NCBI GenBank assembly: GCA_013407085.1
Contig: JACCGJ010019459.1
Location: 1-64,000 of the forward strand
Direction of reading: 5' to 3'
Source: Atriophallophorus winterbourni
Lineage: Eukaryota > Platyhelminthes > Trematoda > Plagiorchiida > Microphallidae
DNA length: 64,000 nucleotides
The position numbers and the translations under genes are program-made. Each line of letters opens with the position of its first letter. Positions within the stretch are counted from its first letter, which is position 1. Of this stretch, positions 37,401 through 42,263 are shown piece after piece. Below the pieces are notes generated by a model. It worked only from the letters and a program-made list of their open reading frames with translations. It was not told where the DNA came from and made no database searches.

Positions 37401-39384
37401 AAAAACATTAAAACATCGTGCATGCTGAAATCTCGTCAACTTCCATCACAGCGCTTGATGTGCTGGTATACGAAACCAAAGCTGTTTCGGATTTTAATGT
37501 GACTGGTGATGTAAATTTTTCTATTCAACTATGTTTCTCTCTTGTTCGTTAATTGTATTCGAATAAATGTGGTTAAATTAATTGTATTCGCTTACAATTA
37601 TTTTAAACAAATAAATCTATTTTCTTCATCTTCAATTAAAACCGTCATATGATTGGCATGGACTTTGGTTAGGCTACCTGGTTTTAAAACGATCTCAATC
37701 TGATACCACAATGTCTCTTAATCAACCACGGTTTGCGGAATCGAACTTCATGCGAAAACAAGTCATTGATTCCTTTTGGTGCATCGCAAAGCGCTCCAAA
37801 GTTAGGCAGAAGGCGAATATTTGGTCTCTTCCTCTTGCAAAATTCGCTTTGTGATATTCATTCGTTCAGTCAATAGACGAATTCAGTAACTGTTGTGATT
37901 CTTTTTAACTTTTTTCATGATATAAATTTGTCTTACTCTTGCTAGGTACGGCATTCGTGGTGCTGTTCGGGTCAAAGATAGTCAAGGGCAGGTGGCGTGG
38001 GCTGAAGGCAGTCGTCCTGGAAAAATTCGTTGGATGCCCAGCGGAAGTGGATTTGAAGTGAGTAACAGGCTTGCCGTTTCATTCCACACAGTGCATTTCA
38101 CGGGTTATATATTAAAGCAGTACAGCACTAGTCTGTTTGTTTAGTTTTCAGGTCTTCGGGGTCTAGTTCTCATAACCTGTTTTCGACATAAAGCTGTACA
38201 TGCGATCTGATTCCACACTGAACATGGTGCTATGCTGTATCAGTTATGCTTTTAACTATTCCATTTAACCGTATTAAATATGTTTTGGTGGGTATCTGGG
38301 TTAAACACTTTTCTCGAAATGTCTAACTGCGATGGTATTCGAACCTGGATCGTCCGACTGCAAGTCAAACTTCATATCCACGGTGACACCTTAACTCCTA
38401 TCTTTCCCTGATGCCTTGCTGATTCGATTGCAATCGGCATGCTAGAACAGAATAGAGTTTCATTACCACTTTCCCCTTCTTATACGCCTTTTTAAACTTT
38501 GTCAATCTAACTGTATCTTAACCATGGTCAGCCTCTTATTGTAGAAGACAATGTCCGATTTCAGTCTCGTGATTTCCTACAATGCCGTTCATTCATAAGC
38601 TTTTATGCCTTACTGTGGCTGACTTGGGCCGCTAACAGCTTTTCCCATCATCCCGGGTCACATCTAATTTACGAAAACCCACTTGGTAAATAGTGAACAA
38701 TCTTCAATCTCGACAAATCCAACTTGAGACAATTTTTTTCTGCCCCCACACTGTTGCAGGTCAATCGTATTCACGGTCAAGGAAGCGGGGTGTTGGAAGT
38801 TCGCAACACACAAACATCTGAAGTTCAATGTTACCGTCCCTTTGACCACATTCTGGTGAACATTCAGTCAGCCGTGTCCACGGCACACGGCCTCGGTCTT
38901 CGACTGTGTTTGGCTTCTGGACCAATCTCCGGTCCTGTGGTTCTTCACAGTGGTGCAAAACAAACGGACGTTGAACGGAAGCAGAAGTTAGTCGAGGTAT
39001 GTTCCTATGATCGTGGACAATAGACTCGCTTAAAGCCAATTTGTTTAACCGCATTGCAAAATGGAACACTTGATGCGTTTATCGATATTTACTTTTTGAT
39101 CCCTGCCTGCTTGTATATCGTTTTAACTGCAGCACGTTTTCTTTTCGCGCTTGTTTTTCCAGGCTGTTCACTCTAGTGACGCTGAACGTCGTCGAAAACG
39201 GGCACTAGAAGACCGCGCCACTGAATGTGAACTGGAATCCGAAGACCTGGATAACGCGATCACTCGATTGCATAGTTCCACATCGGTTTATCACCGTGTC
39301 ATGAAGATGCTCCGTCAGGATGTGGATCAGCCTGACAATGACCCGCTAGAAGGAGATGCATGTGTACAAATTGTCGAGTCATGA
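13905..39384 (+). CDS. DIS3: DIS3/RRP44-like catalytic subunit of the RNA exosome (16 exons)
   Basis: Processive 3'-5' exoribonuclease of the RNA exosome. Coding exons: 13905-14061, 14134-14561, 20737-20908, 21552-21693, 23085-23263, 24863-25124, 25197-25350, 26199-26596, 26662-26896, 31561-31746, 33043-33282, 33874-34038, 35492-35808, 37946-38057, 38760-38996, 39163-39384. All introns are GT-AG, phases agree at every junction, and the total is 3606 nt (1201 aa plus stop). Domain order matches DIS3: N-terminal CR3 cysteines (C40, C45, C50), PIN (about 53-195), cold-shock domains (about 250-495), RNB (about 515-930, [12 protein letters not shown] at 544-555), S1 and a basic tail. Human DIS3 is 958 aa; the excess is mostly the linker after PIN and the C-terminus. 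The PIN domain marks it as DIS3-like rather than DIS3L2. PIN catalytic acids are mostly missing. Long introns are full of retroelements. Confidence 0.93.
14134..14561 (+). CDS. DIS3: DIS3 exon 2 (PIN domain)
   Basis: Residues 53-195. NPVLPADIV aligns with the LLPDTNV strand of human DIS3, KRAYRRIRS with VYKRIRD, and AHWYQAHL with AKWYNEHL. The expected acidic residues are largely absent (see findings). Acceptor TTTCAG, donor GTAAGA, phase 0 end. Confidence 0.9.
14686..14732 (-). ncRNA. Hammerhead-ribozyme-like motif, PLE type 1 (decayed), DIS3 intron 2 antisense
   Basis: On the - strand: TTGGT, core CTGACGA, one extra A, GCTTCC..., then GAAA, TGT and TAACCA. Core and stem I remain but stem II no longer pairs well. 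The same layout is better preserved at 41836-41880 and 54673-54716, so this is a solo relic of that PLE terminal repeat. Confidence 0.55.
14846..15035 (+). repeat. SINE-like dispersed repeat
   Basis: Near full copy: starts CACCGTGCTAAATTGATTG, then CTCACTACCATTT, ATATCTGTCTGGGCC, TTGACAGTATCTT, CATGTGCAGTCTCTGACTG, ACTTTGCC and GTGCTTTCATTCATA. Other copies lie at 19788-19985 (+), 21153-21316 (+), 36568-36705 (-), 38425-38560 (+), with partial copies at 13395, 18974 and 31190. No tRNA-like head was recognised. It may instead be the 3' end of an unseen LINE. Confidence 0.65.
15045..15930 (-). mobile_element. RTE-type LINE fragment, reverse strand, in DIS3 intron 2
   Basis: On the - strand, 15899-15570 encodes [20 protein letters not shown] (FADD box) then [13 protein letters not shown]. 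15356-15045 holds the C-terminal part in decayed form, with a stretch like NPQGKRKRGRPRNTWRRDLE. It is a different RTE family from the 16-19-kb element and lies back-to-back with it. Confidence 0.72.
15935..19440 (+). mobile_element. RTE-type LINE, nearly full length, in DIS3 intron 2, inactivated
   Basis: Reads as endonuclease then reverse transcriptase with about six frame breaks. Endonuclease: [15 protein letters not shown] (16146), [28 protein letters not shown] (16590), EIDYIVIS (16810). Linker 17084-17413. [12 protein letters not shown] (17580), [28 protein letters not shown]. The palm motif reads LDYADIVL instead of YADD, so a catalytic aspartate is lost. C-terminus: [28 protein letters not shown] (18815-18857). 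The 3' UTR ends near 19440-19490 in a TGTGATGGTGG region, where sister copies at 29.1 and 55.4 kb end in GATGAT repeats. A short repeat has inserted at 18974. Confidence 0.85.
18974..19059 (+). mobile_element. 86-bp SINE-like insertion inside the RTE, flanked by 10-bp target-site duplication
   Basis: The uninterrupted RTE copy at 54950 reads CTAGTAACCTTTCCAAAG. Here the same site reads ACCTTTACAA (18964-18973), then 86 bp of the SINE-like repeat (3' half only), then ACCTTTACAA again (19060-19069). The insert ends in a CATACCAT-type simple tail. 5' truncation, a tail and a 10-bp target duplication are the marks of LINE-driven retrotransposition. Confidence 0.82.
19450..19762 (-). mobile_element. 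RTE-type LINE linker fragment, reverse strand
   Basis: The - strand frame (19759-19448) encodes [19 protein letters not shown] and surrounding basic sequence, typical of the segment between endonuclease and RT in RTE elements. It abuts the 3' end of the + strand RTE. Only about 300 bp remain. Confidence 0.6.
19788..19985 (+). repeat. SINE-like dispersed repeat
   Basis: Full-length copy matching 14846-15035 throughout: CACCGTGCTAAATTGATTGG, TCACTACCATTT, CTATCTAGGCC, AACCTGACAGTATCTTAACC, CATGTGCAGTCTCTGACTG, ACTTTGCCT. Ends in an ATATATACATACAT simple tail. Confidence 0.68.
20000..20262 (+). mobile_element. PLE-related terminal repeat relic with inverted partner at 21.9 kb
   Basis: CATCTGAAACTCGACACAAG and AATCGATTTTAGTT at the start recur, inverted, at 21862-21958. 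The distal half (CCATTC...GCATGC.GATCCTGAT.TTACTGTC, 20151-20198) matches 25441-25488, where it also precedes a hammerhead motif. This suggests remnants of one PLE long terminal repeat family. Confidence 0.5.
20216..20260 (+). ncRNA. Hammerhead-like motif, PLE type 2 (decayed core)
   Basis: GATGTCATCTAGCTTGATGA then CGAAACGTCC, identical to the block at 30952-30981. Stem II (GTCATC/GATGAC) and GAAACGTC are intact, but the core reads CTGTTGA, so conserved A6 is lost. The flanking ACTGTTG and CAACAGT are complementary. Confidence 0.5.
20737..20908 (+). CDS. DIS3: DIS3 exon 3 (PIN end and linker)
   Basis: Residues 196-253. [14 protein letters not shown] aligns with the EEYVKSL end of the PIN domain. 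A serine-rich linker follows. Acceptor TTTTTACAG, donor GTGATT, phase 1 end. Confidence 0.82.
21153..21316 (+). repeat. SINE-like dispersed repeat, diverged copy in DIS3 intron 3
   Basis: Shares the order TAATTGATCTGCCACCG, GTTTAAGCCTGGGCA, TTAGCCCACGTGCAGTCCCT and GTGATTTCGTACATA with the better copies at 14846 and 19788. Confidence 0.5.
21552..21693 (+). CDS. DIS3: DIS3 exon 4 (first cold-shock domain)
   Basis: [20 protein letters not shown] corresponds to the human segment beginning FSEHLPLSKL and continuing with LRVSRF. Acceptor TTTTTCAG, donor GTGAGT, phase 2 end. Confidence 0.88.
21862..21958 (-). repeat. Inverted partner of the 20.0-kb PLE-related repeat (DIS3 intron 4)
   Basis: The reverse complement contains CTGAAACTCGACACAGGAAT, TCGATTTTAGTTACTGAACC and GAGAAATATTTCACC, matching 20005-20075. 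Confidence 0.6.
22023..22075 (+). repeat. Tandem pair of short hairpins in DIS3 intron 4
   Basis: CCTACTTCGGTGTAGG occurs twice in a row. Each copy can form a 5-bp stem with a UUCGGU loop. A short AAT run follows at 22188-22203. Function unknown. Confidence 0.55.
23085..23263 (+). CDS. DIS3: DIS3 exon 5 (cold-shock domain)
   Basis: [20 protein letters not shown] matches the LNRAVHEDIVAVELLPKSQW block of DIS3. Acceptor TTTTTTCAG, donor GTATGT, phase 1 end. Confidence 0.9.
23427..23470 (+). ncRNA. Hammerhead-like motif, PLE type 1 (decayed core), sense in DIS3 intron 5
   Basis: CTTCGT, TTGACGA, extra A, GCTTCTG-TGT-CAGAAGT, GAAACGTT, ACACAA. Matches the 54673 copy. C3 of the core is changed to T, so self-cleavage is unlikely. 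Confidence 0.6.
24863..25124 (+). CDS. DIS3: DIS3 exon 6 (second cold-shock domain)
   Basis: [20 protein letters not shown] followed by [13 protein letters not shown] matches the VVGIIKRNWRPY...DKRIPRIRIETRQ block of DIS3. Acceptor TTTGTCTAG, donor GTAAGC, phase 2 end; the following intron is 72 bp. Confidence 0.92.
25197..25350 (+). CDS. DIS3: DIS3 exon 7
   Basis: [20 protein letters not shown] and [13 protein letters not shown] match the IIVAIDGWPRNSRYPNGHFV...ETETEVLLLEHDV block. Donor GTATTG, phase 0 end. The AAT microsatellite that follows is intronic. Confidence 0.92.
25366..25430 (+). repeat. AAT trinucleotide microsatellite in DIS3 intron 7
   Basis: About 20 uninterrupted AAT units starting 16 bp after the exon 7 donor. 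The poly-Asn, poly-Tyr and poly-Leu frames across it are not genes. Confidence 0.95.
25487..25528 (+). ncRNA. Hammerhead ribozyme, canonical core, sense in DIS3 intron 7
   Basis: Stem I strands CCTAC (25488-25492) and GTGGG (25523-25527) pair over 5 bp with one U-G wobble. The core CTGATGA (25493-25499) is intact. Stem II is GTGC/GCAC with an AAACA loop. GAAA follows, then the self-complementary ACCGGT as stem III and the cleavage triplet GTC (cut expected after 25522). Upstream sequence matches the PLE relic at 20.15 kb. All invariant core bases are present. Confidence 0.78.
25575..25975 (+). repeat. Dispersed 0.4-kb repeat in DIS3 intron 7
   Basis: Aligns by eye with 37210-37600 in intron 13: AATCGGCC, TCAACTTCCATCACA.CGCTTGATG, ACGAAACC.A.GCTGTTT and a shared AT-rich end (GTGTTTAAAT.AATT). 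Same orientation. No coding motif or tRNA-like head. Confidence 0.6.
26199..26596 (+). CDS. DIS3: DIS3 exon 8 (RNB active site)
   Basis: Residues 499-630. Holds the RNB catalytic motif [12 protein letters not shown], followed by [12 protein letters not shown] and [20 protein letters not shown]. Aspartates 544, 550, 552 and 553 are all kept, so the exoribonuclease should be active. Donor GTATGT; next intron 65 bp. Confidence 0.94.
26662..26896 (+). CDS. DIS3: DIS3 exon 9 (RNB)
   Basis: [10 protein letters not shown] and [16 protein letters not shown] match the LAFSCIWEMN and LTYAEAQLRIDSA blocks. Acceptor TTTCTTTAG, donor GTAAGT, phase 0 end. Confidence 0.9.
27395..27464 (+). repeat. tRNA-derived SINE head in DIS3 intron 9
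   Basis: GCGGTACAGCGGATATGTCG resembles a tRNA D-arm/A box. ACTTTTAATCG resembles an anticodon arm and GGTTCGAACAT a B box. The acceptor stem does not pair, so this is a tRNA-related SINE remnant, not a tRNA gene. Confidence 0.5.
28095..29115 (+). mobile_element. RTE-type LINE, 5'-truncated 3' end in DIS3 intron 9
   Basis: Close relative of 18375-19480: same nucleotide order from AAGTGCAGT.TTCTGCTGCA through GGTGCGAAAC, GACCACCGACTTCCGAGACG and GAGCGGAGTGACGAGAAAAG. It ends in TGTGATGATGATGATGTG, a GAT tandem tail. Many stops. It lacks the SINE-like insertion found in the 18.9-kb copy. Confidence 0.8.
29310..30990 (+). mobile_element. Penelope-like element, internally deleted, in DIS3 intron 9
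   Basis: Decayed PLE. An N-terminal region with DKE where active elements have DKG (near 29790). Finger motifs [18 protein letters not shown] and [11 protein letters not shown] (29940-30050). Palm [12 protein letters not shown] (30147-30182) and [20 protein letters not shown] (30315-30370). Then PKLWVR stops where the YVDD strand should begin, and sequence jumps to the linker and GIY-YIG endonuclease ([14 protein letters not shown], 30589-30630). A hammerhead follows at 30937. The missing catalytic strand rules out activity. Confidence 0.78.
30937..30988 (+). ncRNA. Hammerhead ribozyme, PLE type 2, 3' of PLE ORF, sense in DIS3 intron 9
   Basis: Stem I AGAAGT/ACTTCT plus two core-proximal pairs around a 2-nt bulge. 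Core CTGACGA (30947-30953), one extra T, stem II GTCATC-TAGCTT-GATGAC, GAAA, ACGT stem III and GTC cleavage triplet. All invariant core bases are present. The extra residue between A9 and helix II is known from some viroid hammerheads. Its position just beyond a PLE GIY-YIG frame fits the known placement of hammerheads in PLE terminal repeats. Confidence 0.72.
31190..31305 (-). repeat. SINE-like dispersed repeat, diverged, DIS3 intron 9
   Basis: On the - strand TTTAGGCTTGAGCAACCTGG, CGCGTACAGTC and GCATTTTGCTAAAG follow the order of the 19.8-kb copy. Confidence 0.42.
31561..31746 (+). CDS. DIS3: DIS3 exon 10 (RNB)
   Basis: [20 protein letters not shown] corresponds to RRIEKGALTLSSPEVRFHM of human DIS3. 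Acceptor CTTCTTACAG, donor GTGCGT, phase 0 at both ends. It is separated from exon 9 by a 4.7-kb intron. Confidence 0.88.
31747..33042 (+). other. DIS3 intron 10, no element recognised
   Basis: 1.3 kb, AT-rich. Open frames at 31655-32044 and 32187-32510 have no known motifs. It begins GTGCGT and ends TTTTTTTGCCACAG. Confidence 0.6.
33043..33282 (+). CDS. DIS3: DIS3 exon 11 (RNB)
   Basis: [20 protein letters not shown] followed by CLRRHPPP matches the MVEEFMLLANISVAKK...LLRKHPAPP block. Acceptor TTTTGCCACAG, donor GTTTGC, phase 0 at both ends. Confidence 0.92.
33874..34038 (+). CDS. DIS3: DIS3 exon 12 (RNB signature)
   Basis: Contains [16 protein letters not shown], the RNB-family signature, preceded by [13 protein letters not shown]. 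Acceptor TTTGCAG, donor GTAAGT, phase 0. Confidence 0.94.
34190..35400 (-). mobile_element. CR1-type LINE, reverse strand, in DIS3 intron 12, decayed
   Basis: On the - strand from 35395: [19 protein letters not shown], then a palm with LFFL and a frame-broken ADD...IEIWK-like region near 35130. A thumb region around 34870-34700 and CR1 C-terminal remains follow. The 3' end carries AATATTTTGATTCTTGATCTAG on the - strand (near 34203-34224), the tail type of the 3.6 and 5.6-kb CR1 copies. Many stops. Confidence 0.7.
35492..35808 (+). CDS. DIS3: DIS3 exon 13 (RNB end to S1 start)
   Basis: Begins [12 protein letters not shown] (compare VHRLLAVAIGADC). [18 protein letters not shown] matches YAQRASVAFHTQLFFKS. 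Ends in the first S1 strand (GFVVMISR). Donor GTAAGA, phase 2. Confidence 0.9.
36568..36705 (-). repeat. SINE-like dispersed repeat, DIS3 intron 13
   Basis: The reverse complement shows ACTAAATTGATTTGC, GGAGTCTCACTGTCATT, CTTATATCTG, TTGACAACCTGACAGCACC, TTAGCCCACGCGCAGC and CACTTTGCCTGGATACAGGC. Confidence 0.68.
37210..37600 (+). repeat. Dispersed 0.4-kb repeat in DIS3 intron 13
   Basis: Second copy of the repeat at 25575-25975, same orientation. Ends in an AT-rich segment with AATAAATGTGGTTAAATTAA. Confidence 0.6.
37946..38057 (+). CDS. DIS3: DIS3 exon 14 (S1 domain)
   Basis: [18 protein letters not shown] follows the S1 strand of exon 13, as in human YGLEGTVFF. Acceptor TTGCTAG, donor GTGAGT, phase 0 end. 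Confidence 0.82.
38333..38402 (-). repeat. tRNA-derived SINE head, DIS3 intron 14
   Basis: On the - strand CACCGTGGATATGAAG (D arm), TTTGACTTGCAGTCGGAC (anticodon arm and variable region) and CAGGTTCGAATACC (B box) are in tRNA order and spacing. Acceptor stem ends do not pair. Confidence 0.55.
38425..38560 (+). repeat. SINE-like dispersed repeat, DIS3 intron 14
   Basis: AGTTTCATTACCACTTTCCC, CTTCTTATACG, CTAACTGTATCTTAACCATG and GTCAGCCTCT follow the consensus order but are diverged. It lies 25 bp from the tRNA-like head on the other strand. Confidence 0.5.
38760..38996 (+). CDS. DIS3: DIS3 exon 15 (S1 domain)
   Basis: [20 protein letters not shown] aligns with the HVFDKVKVKIML strand at the end of the S1 domain. 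Acceptor TGTTGCAG, donor GTATGT, phase 0. Confidence 0.8.
39163..39384 (+). CDS. DIS3: DIS3 exon 16 (C-terminal tail, stop)
   Basis: 74 codons including TGA at 39382-39384. Begins with basic [12 protein letters not shown]; the rest is acidic and variable. Acceptor TTTTTCCAG. No clear AATAAA was seen in the next few hundred bases, so the mRNA end is uncertain. Confidence 0.78.
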   Translation, partial: AVHSSDAERRRKRALEDRATECELESEDLDNAITRLHSSTSVYHRVMKMLRQDVDQPDNDPLEGDACVQIVES

Positions 39385-40009
39385 GTAAACAGTTTACCTT
39401 GCTTTGTTCTTTTGCATATACACGCAAGAAAAGCAGTGACGGACAAAATTTAGGTTTCGAAATAACACATCACTTTATATTCGTCAACCGCTAAATTAAG
39501 ATGACTGCAAACGATAATAGGGGACTATGGTTGGCGTGGGTTAACTACCCCGTTCTTACTCATGGGGGCCTCAAATTTCACGCGTGTTCCTAATTGTTTT
39601 GATACACACGGAACTTCAGTTTTTCGTGGAAACCTGATTACTGTAAATAGTACGAAAACGGTCACTGTGTTTGATGATGGAAACATGTGCATCTACGATT
39701 GTTTTGATAAACATCAATGCTGCAAACGCCTCTACCGGATAAGTTCGCTCATTTGTGCTCGATCACATGGGCAAGTGCATTGACTGTTAAAAATATTTTA
39801 AATTATTCCAATGACAGCATGCTAGTATATTTTTATTTTAAGCCAGATTCCACAAAGGATGTTCAAAAAAATTTGGTAGCTAACGACGGTTTCGTGGTTG
39901 TTGCGTCTTATCGGATATGCGTGTCCGTGACCCGAGATTCTGACGAAGCGCTTGCCGTCTGCTTTTCAACCTTCACTTGCCACTCATGTTCGTGCCTCTG
40001 ACAACAACC
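39385..40009 (+). other. DIS3 downstream region, unassigned frame
   Basis: Probably includes the DIS3 3' UTR. A + strand frame at 39562-39783 (73 codons, several cysteines) and another at 39717-40001 have no recognised family and no splice or polyadenylation support. Not called as a gene. Confidence 0.35.
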
Positions 40010-40086
40010 AAAAATTATATTTGTGACCACTCATCCGTGCCAAGCCCATTGAACTATTCACAAAGTTGATCACGATGGTCCATAAT

Positions 40087-40143
40087 GGAAGCATTGGACT
40101 CGAGTTTCGCTCTTATTTGAGCTCATCAGCAGTGTATATCCTC
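40087..40143 (-). ncRNA. Hammerhead ribozyme in SINE, reverse strand
   Basis: On the - strand: CACTG, core CTGATGA, stem II GCTC-AAATAA-GAGC, GAAA, self-complementary ACTCGAGT as stem III, cleavage triplet GTC, then CAATGCTTCC. All invariant core bases are present. Stem I has one mismatch near the core. With a loopless 4-bp stem III the palindrome would favour dimer-type folding. Confidence 0.85.
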
Positions 40144-40148
40144 CGCTT

Positions 40149-40221
40149 CGGGTGTGGGATTCGAACCCCCGACCATCACCATTGTAGTCCCATGCCTTAA
40201 CGACCTGGGCTACGGTCCACC
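40149..40221 (-). repeat. tRNA-like head of the hammerhead SINE
   Basis: On the - strand: GGTGGACCGTAGCCCAGGTC, GTTAAGGC, ATGGGACTACAATGG, then GGTTCGAATCC. A box (TAGCCCAGG) and B box (GGTTCGAATCC) are well preserved and could serve RNA polymerase III. The anticodon arm is loose and the acceptor stem incomplete, so this is not called a functional tRNA. Confidence 0.75.
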
Positions 40222-40322
40222 GTTTGACCGATCGCAATTAAGCGTTTATGAACTGTTCTCCAGACTGGCACATTTGAGTAGCTTTGTTTGCCCGACCAGT
40301 TCAGAAAGAGCCAGCACCCCCG

Positions 40323-40460
40323 AAGCGGAGGATATGCACTGCTGATGAGCTCAAATAAGAGCGAAACTCGATTCCAGTGCTTCCATTATGGACCATCGTG
40401 ATCAACTTTGTGAATAATTCGATGGGCTTGGCATGGATGAGTGGTCACAAATATAAACAA
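40323..40460 (+). mobile_element. Headless hammerhead SINE, forward strand
   Basis: Inverted copy of 40010-40147: hammerhead then the tail TTATGGACCATCGTGATCAA through GTGGTCACAAATATAA. The tRNA-like head is missing or unrecognisable upstream of 40320. Confidence 0.8.
40327..40384 (+). ncRNA. Hammerhead ribozyme in SINE, forward strand
   Basis: Stem I GCACTG/CAGTGC perfect over 6 bp. Core CTGATGA, stem II GCTC-AAATAA-GAGC, GAAA. Stem III ACTC/GATT carries one mismatch (GAGT changed to GATT). The cleavage triplet is TTC where GTC is expected, which probably impairs cleavage. Confidence 0.82.
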
Positions 40461-40749
40461 CATATTCTCCAAATCTCGCTTAACCAAAAATTAGCCATCA
40501 TGCTGTCAATGCAGTATTGCAAAATATTCAAAATAATTACCGGTGCACCACTGCACTTATTGTGGAACCTATCTTAATCCCCACATGAAGCAAATTTTCA
40601 AGTTACAAACGAAGATTTATTTTCGACTTTTCAAAAATTTAGTTAAGCGAAAAATGATTCCTGTTTAAGCGCTCACATCCCCTGCACTTACACGCCATAG
40701 ATGTCATGTGCTACTCGTTTGTAGAATTTAACTTCAACTCAGTTTCTCA

Positions 40750-40815
40750 TTCTGGTTTAGTGTAGTGGCTAGTGTGTTGACCATTTCCGCGTTTGCAAGA
40801 GGTTACTTGTAAAGA
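40750..40815 (+). repeat. Possible tRNA-derived SINE head
   Basis: TTTAGTGTAGTGGCTAGTGT followed by TTGACC resembles the A-box half of a tRNA-derived SINE. The B box is not clear. Confidence 0.35.
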
Positions 40816-41754
40816 ATCGCGCTGAGTTTCGTGACACTCGTTATATGAGGTTGTCTGTGATGTCTGGTCTGAATGCGATAGTTTGGAGTTCTGTGTTCTC
40901 ATCATCAAGCTTACGCGCTCATTTCAATCTCTTGGTAAGAAATAAGTCATCAACAGGTTTTCTTCCGTCGTTTCGGCCTTTTACGCTTTTTTCACAGCTT
41001 CGGCGCCAAGAGTTTCTTAAGCCTCCTTTTTCTACTTGCCACTCAAAGACTTTCATGCAAGAACTCTGTCGGCGTTACTTCTGGTAGACTCCCGAAGAGT
41101 ATGGCTAATCCAGCGTTATCGTCAGCGCAGTCCATTGATTCATTTATGGTGATTACTAAGAGCTTGCGGGATTTCTGATGCTTGTTTGCCTAAATGAAAT
41201 TTTTGGACAGAATCCAGGTATCTCACCGAAGCATCGACCATTAAGTTGATATGCAGAACACAGCTCTCCGACACAACACAAGAAGAGAAAGCGCTGAAAA
41301 GACACGCGACAATAATTGCGAATCCGAAATAATTCGGGTTTCGGAGGGATTGCACTAGAACGGTTCGAGCGACATCTTCGAAAGTCGTTTTCTTCTTCGT
41401 GGACAACGTCAGCCGCAATCGAATAATATACTATTCATAGAGGTCAGTCAGACAAGCCCTGCGTAGTAAGGGCTCAAAGCGTACGGTTGATCGAAGTAAC
41501 AACCCGGACGAACCAGTTTCAGTTCACTGTTGTGCTTACTTGTTTTGTCTATATAAGATAGGCGTTTTTCTTTGTCCTGTGCGCATTTAACCATTTGGCT
41601 TGTGTTGTGGGATTCACGAGTCAACGCGATTAGCCTTGGGCAGTTTGACCTCAGGGATGAATCATGACGCACTCGATGGAACGGGGGTGTGAAACGCGGG
41701 GGCTGACGTCATTAATGTTGGATCAAGTGGCCTGAAGCCTATGTAAACAACACA
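40816..41754. other. No recognised gene
   Basis: Short frames on both strands only, between SINE and PLE sequences. No motifs. Confidence 0.4.
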
Positions 41755-41835
41755 ACACATTTGAAAATATTCGAGACCGATCGGGAGTCCATACTCATGA
41801 AAATAAAGTTTGCAATGAATCGGTTACAGTATGTT

Positions 41836-41880
41836 TTTGGTAACGTTTCGCATCTGAACACAGAAGCTTCGTCAGACAAA
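41836..41880 (-). ncRNA. Hammerhead ribozyme, PLE type 1, 3' of intact PLE RT
   Basis: On the - strand: TTTGT, core CTGACGA, extra A, stem II GCTTCTG-TGTT-CAGATGC (one mismatch), GAAA, ACGT stem III, T17, then ACCAAA. All invariant core bases are present. Stem I has one defect compared with the perfect TTGGT/ACCAA at 54673. Confidence 0.72.
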
Positions 41881-42263
41881 GGGTGTCGGTACGAACAGTG
41901 TTCAGGTATAAATGGCATTCTCTTGACCAATCCTGAGTTCACTAAGCTAGACAGAGGAGATTGATCAACCTCCTAATTGCTGTGTTCATCCCTAATTGTT
42001 TATTAATTGGTCAGGTCAGCGTATGCCGTCAAACTGCTTACGTAATCATGTGCGTATTAGGTGTGATGTTCGTTAATCCTAATCCGCTGCAAAACCGAGC
42101 GCCAGATTGTTGAGATATCCATCCTTCCTCCCATCCACCTTGTTCACCGCATTCGCCACAGCCTTTGTTATTTCAACAGCCTCGGCGTGAAGTCTTTACC
42201 TATAAGATTTCACACCCCGTCTTATCACTTTCACGTTATCAAGATCTACGCTGTGTCCAGTGT

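Larger units (their letters stand above)
40010..40221 (-). mobile_element. tRNA-derived SINE carrying a hammerhead ribozyme, reverse strand
   Basis: On the - strand: tRNA-like head (40221-40149), hammerhead (40143-40087), then a 75-bp tail to about 40010. This head-plus-hammerhead order is that of the schistosome Smalpha SINE family. The hammerhead-tail part is repeated inverted at 40323-40460. Confidence 0.82.

Noticed and set aside
38333..38402. tRNA gene on the reverse strand
   Set aside because: A and B box-like arms are present, but the acceptor stem does not pair and the D and variable regions are loose. Kept only as a SINE head. The same applies at 27395 and 40149.
39562..40001. Possible small gene after DIS3
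   Set aside because: Two short overlapping frames with no family, splice or polyadenylation support. More likely 3' UTR or intergenic sequence.
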